Shown here: in pieces, positions 61,846-64,000 of the stretch
Numbering within the stretch: the stretch's first letter is position 1
How the letters are laid out: every line of letters begins with the position of its first letter
Source: CAVXDY01 sp963721335
GTDB lineage: Bacteria > Actinomycetota > Thermoleophilia > Miltoncostaeales > Miltoncostaeaceae
Length of the DNA stretch: 64,000 bases
NCBI GenBank assembly: GCA_963721335.1
Contig: CAVRIV010000002.1
Span: 558,001-622,000, forward strand
Reading direction: 5' to 3'
Translations under genes and position numbers: made by a program
The notes under the pieces: generated by a model
Seen by the model: only the letters and a program-made list of their open reading frames with translations
Database searches by the model: none
Told to the model about the DNA's origin: nothing

Positions 61846-61874
61846 TTGACATGTGGCTCACGGCCTCGTTGACT
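61846..61874 (+). promoter_or_regulatory. Candidate sigma-70-type promoter
   Basis: Perfect -35 TTGACA (61846-61851), 17-bp spacer, -10-like TTGACT (61869-61874), 11 nt before the ATG at 61886. The -10 lacks the conserved A at its second position. Confidence 0.4.
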
Positions 61875-61885
61875 GCGACGCGCTC

Positions 61886-62284
61886 ATGTACGACACCCTT
61901 CTCTTCCTCCATCTCCTCGGCGCGTTCGCCACGTTCGTGACGATCGCGATGTTCTCCGCCTACGCCTTCGGCGTGACGCCCAACCGGGGCAACTTCCTTC
62001 TCGGCGACTGGGCCTGGAACGTGAGCGGTCTGGTGGTCACGGTCTTCGGGGTCTGGCTCGCCCTCTACGTTGACGGGTACGAGATCTGGGACGGGTGGAT
62101 CCTCGCCTCGCTGATCCTGCTCGTCGTCGCCAGCGCGTTCGGCGCGCGGGCCCGCATCGTCGTCATGAACGGGCTGGGGACGGGCGCCGGCGCCCCGGTG
62201 GGTCGCCTGTCGTCGTGGCATTGGCTGCGCACCGCGGCGATCATCGCGATCCTGGTCCTGATGATCTGGAAGCCGGGCGCATGA
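61886..62284 (+). CDS. Four-helix membrane protein (DUF2269-like)
   Basis: A 132-aa integral membrane protein with four predicted helices (about 4-26, 40-58, 68-85, 110-127). The first helix, LLFLHLLGAFATFVTIAMFSAYAFG, with a conserved His facing the membrane, resembles DUF2269-type small membrane proteins related to cytochrome b-type folds. Coupled to a similar downstream protein by ATGA, so the two may form a heterodimer. Function unknown. Confidence 0.65.
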   Translation: MYDTLLFLHLLGAFATFVTIAMFSAYAFGVTPNRGNFLLGDWAWNVSGLVVTVFGVWLALYVDGYEIWDGWILASLILLVVASAFGARARIVVMNGLGTGAGAPVGRLSSWHWLRTAAIIAILVLMIWKPGA

Positions 62285-62778
62285 CCTACGCGGCCGCGAT
62301 CCGCCCGGACGACTGGGACTTCCCGCTCTTCGTTCACGTCTTCGGCGCCATGGTGCTGGTGGGCACGCTCGTCGTCGCGGCCTGGTTCCTGTTCGCCGCA
62401 CGGCGCGACAACTCCCTCGACGGCGTCCGCTGGGGATGGCGAACGCTCCTGTTCGCGGCCCTTCCCGCCTACATCGTGATGCGGGTCGGGGCCGAGTGGA
62501 TCGCCGACGAGGAGAAGCTCACCGACTCCGAGGCCGCGTGGATCGGCATCGGGTACCTCACCAGCGACGCGGGCGCGCTCGTGCTCATCGTGGCGCTGGT
62601 CGCCGCGGGGATCGCCGTCCGCCGCGCGGGGCGGGCCCAGGCGGCCGCGGTGGCCTCGGGGGCCGGGGGCGCGGGCACCGCCACCGGCACCGGCACCGCG
62701 ATCGCCGCGTGGGCCACCGCGGTGCTCATCGTCGTGTACATCGTCGCGATCTGGGCGATGGCGACGAAGCCCATCTAG
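62281..62778 (+). CDS. Four-helix membrane protein, partner of the preceding gene
   Basis: A 165-aa integral membrane protein with helices at about 16-40, 52-68, 84-108 and 135-158. The first helix, FPLFVHVFGAMVLVGTLVVAAWFLFAA, again places a His in the membrane like its neighbour, pointing to duplication. A Gly/Ala/Thr-rich loop (GAGGAGTATGTGT) separates the last helix. Start overlaps the preceding stop (ATGA). Function unknown; heme or ion binding by the paired His is a possibility only. Confidence 0.65.
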   Translation: MTYAAAIRPDDWDFPLFVHVFGAMVLVGTLVVAAWFLFAARRDNSLDGVRWGWRTLLFAALPAYIVMRVGAEWIADEEKLTDSEAAWIGIGYLTSDAGALVLIVALVAAGIAVRRAGRAQAAAVASGAGGAGTATGTGTAIAAWATAVLIVVYIVAIWAMATKPI

Positions 62779-62783
62779 CGCGC

Positions 62784-62802
62784 TCGCCGGCGATCCCGGC
62801 GA
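62784..62802. terminator. Hairpin between convergent genes
   Basis: Perfect 7-bp stem TCGCCGG/CCGGCGA with a 5-nt loop in the 24-bp gap between two stop codons. No U tract, but the position suits bidirectional termination. Confidence 0.5.
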
Positions 62803-63492
62803 CTAGATCGCCGTCCCCACCAGCGCTCCGATCGCGATGGTGAGGGCCATCGCGACCGCGCCCCAGGCGGCGACGCGCAGGGCCGCGCGGGCCTCGCGGG
62901 CGCCTCCGAGGCGGGCGCCGAGGGCCCCGAGAGCGGCCAGCACCAGAAGGGTCACGACGACGGTGACCGGGATGCGGGCGCCGGACGGAGTCACCGCGAT
63001 CGCGACCAGCGGCAGGACCGCGCCGACGGCGAACGAGACCGCCGACGTCCAGGCGGCCTGGAAGGGACGCGCCATGGCGCGCTGGTCCAGGCCCAGCTCG
63101 TCGCGCGCGTGGGCGGCCAGCCGGTCGCCCGCCGACAGCTCCTCGGCCACCCTGCGGGCGAGCTGCGCGCTCAGGCCGCGCCCCTCGTAGATCGAGGCGA
63201 GCTCCGCGAGCTCGCCCTCGGGGTCCGCCTCGAGCTCCCGGCGCTCGAGCCGAAGGTCGGCGAGCTCGGCGTCGCGCTGGGAGCTCACCGAGACGTACTC
63301 ACCGGCGGCCATCGAGAGCGCGCCTGCGGCGAGCCCGGCGAGCCCGGCCGTGAGGATCGCCGACAGCGAGGCGTCGGACGCCGCCACCCCCACGACCAGG
63401 CCCGCCGTGGAGAGCGTGCCGTCGTTGGCGCCCAGGACCGCCGCGCGGAGCCATCCCTCGCGGTAGCTCAGATGTCGCTCGGCGTGAGGCAC
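62803..63492 (-). CDS. VIT1/CCC1-family transporter
   Basis: A 229-aa membrane protein of the VIT family, which exports iron or manganese. Typical features are AERHLSYREGWLRAAVLGANDGTLSTAGLVVGVA (head plus first helix), AAGALSMAAGEYVSVSSQRDAELADLRLERRELEADPE (second helix and cytosolic metal-binding helical domain, about 57-130) and three C-terminal helices with PLVAIAV. GTG at 63492 chosen because the family N-terminus starts there. Export of iron would balance the efe uptake system at the other end of the window. Confidence 0.9.
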   Translation of the reverse strand: MPHAERHLSYREGWLRAAVLGANDGTLSTAGLVVGVAASDASLSAILTAGLAGLAAGALSMAAGEYVSVSSQRDAELADLRLERRELEADPEGELAELASIYEGRGLSAQLARRVAEELSAGDRLAAHARDELGLDQRAMARPFQAAWTSAVSFAVGAVLPLVAIAVTPSGARIPVTVVVTLLVLAALGALGARLGGAREARAALRVAAWGAVAMALTIAIGALVGTAI

Positions 63493-63582
63493 CCCCCAGC
63501 GTTCGCCGGACCCCGCCGCCGTCCTCTCGGACCCGCCGCCTCGTCCGCGCGGCGAGGGGACCGGGCGAGGGGAGGCTCCGAG

Positions 63583-63588
63583 TAGGCT
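63583..63588 (+). promoter_or_regulatory. Candidate leaderless -10 box of upp
   Basis: TAGGCT, 6 nt before the GTG at 63595, the same hexamer and nearly the same spacing as at treS. Confidence 0.5.
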
Positions 63589-63594
63589 GCTCCG

Positions 63595-64000
63595 GTGCCC
63601 GCCCGACCGCCCACCGTCCTGTCCGGCGCCATCGTGGGCGCGCACCTGGCGTCGATCCGCGACGCCCGGTCGGCCGATCCGGCGGTGAGGCGCTCGGCTC
63701 GCGTCCTCGGCACCCTGGCCGTCGCCGAGGCCCTGCGCGGGCTCGAGACCGTGGACGGGGAGGTGACCACCCCGGTGGCTCCGGCGCGGGTCACCCGCCC
63801 GGCGCGCCGCCTGACGCTCGTGCCGGTGCTCCGGGCGGGGCTCGTCCTGCTGGAGCCGGCGCTCGACCTGCTCCCCCCCGGAACGCGGGTCGGGTTCATG
63901 GGCCTGTCGCGCGATGAGACCACCCTCCAGCCCCACACCTACCTCGAGAGCCTGCCGGCCGATCTCGCGTCCGACGAGGTCGTGCTGCTGGAGGTGATGA
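63595..64000 (+). CDS. upp: Uracil phosphoribosyltransferase, N-terminal part
   Basis: The reading frame starts at a GTG and is open to the end of the window (135 residues). It shows LASIRDARSADPAVRRSARVLGTLAVAEAL and LVPVLRAGLVLLEPALDLLPPGTRVGFMGLSRDETTLQPHTYLESLP, matching the N-terminal two-thirds of UPRT, which makes UMP from uracil and PRPP. The PRPP-binding loop lies beyond the window. It normally follows glyA in this conserved series, here 7 kb away. Confidence 0.85.
   Translation, partial: MPARPPTVLSGAIVGAHLASIRDARSADPAVRRSARVLGTLAVAEALRGLETVDGEVTTPVAPARVTRPARRLTLVPVLRAGLVLLEPALDLLPPGTRVGFMGLSRDETTLQPHTYLESLPADLASDEVVLLEVM

Overview
The window is very GC-rich, with many GTG starts, start/stop overlaps of the GTGA and ATGA type, and several start codons sitting 6-8 nt after a TANNNT box, as in leaderless transcripts. 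Together with a GlgE/trehalose cluster, MeaB, a zinc-type L31 gene and a DUF1800/DUF1501 pair, this points to an actinobacterium. I favour a deep-branching class such as Thermoleophilia (Solirubrobacterales/Gaiellales). The class is inference. No rRNA, tRNA, CRISPR array or insertion sequence was recognised.

1-7 kb: end of a lytic transglycosylase, an RsbW-like ATPase, an iron-regulated efeO-efeB pair, a small secreted protein, a YyaC-like (sporulation family) protein, a PilZ protein, an L,D-transpeptidase, and a Cys-rich putative DNA-binding protein whose upstream region carries four copies of a 10-bp palindrome. 7-24 kb: hflX, then alpha-glucan and trehalose metabolism: treS and maltokinase on the plus strand converge on a minus-strand operon glgE-glgB-treZ-treX-treY-aac(3)-like, with malQ divergent from glgE. 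This gives the GlgE maltosyl-transfer route plus TreXYZ trehalose production.

24-36.5 kb: a degenerate metallo-beta-lactamase-like protein, a membrane protein, a lipoprotein, htpX, a two-component pair, a parA-ftsZ pair, gamma-glutamyltransferase, and small stress or metabolite proteins (SnoaL-like, cupin, GYD) with an XRE/MmyB-type regulator. 36.5-49.9 kb: methyltransferase, a small gene behind a LexA-type box, ygfZ, a Lon-substrate-domain protein, glycosyltransferase and acetyltransferase, hisC-meaB-PPOX, a secreted beta-helix protein, a TauE permease, pepA, a B12-binding mutase subunit, enoyl-CoA hydratase and an alpha/beta hydrolase. 50-64 kb: etfBA, then the conserved Gram-positive series rpmE-prfA-prmC-tsaC-glyA...upp, interrupted between glyA and upp by about 7 kb of mainly exported and membrane proteins (GH26-like, DUF1800, DUF1501, cupredoxin, methyltransferase, two membrane proteins, VIT transporter).

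Eight coding units (efeO, efeB, treS-mak, treZ, the GYD gene, meaB, the enoyl-CoA hydratase gene and the DUF1501 gene) each carry one apparent extra base (length 3n+1). The uniform direction suggests insertion-biased sequencing error more than gene decay, but only re-reading the raw data can decide.
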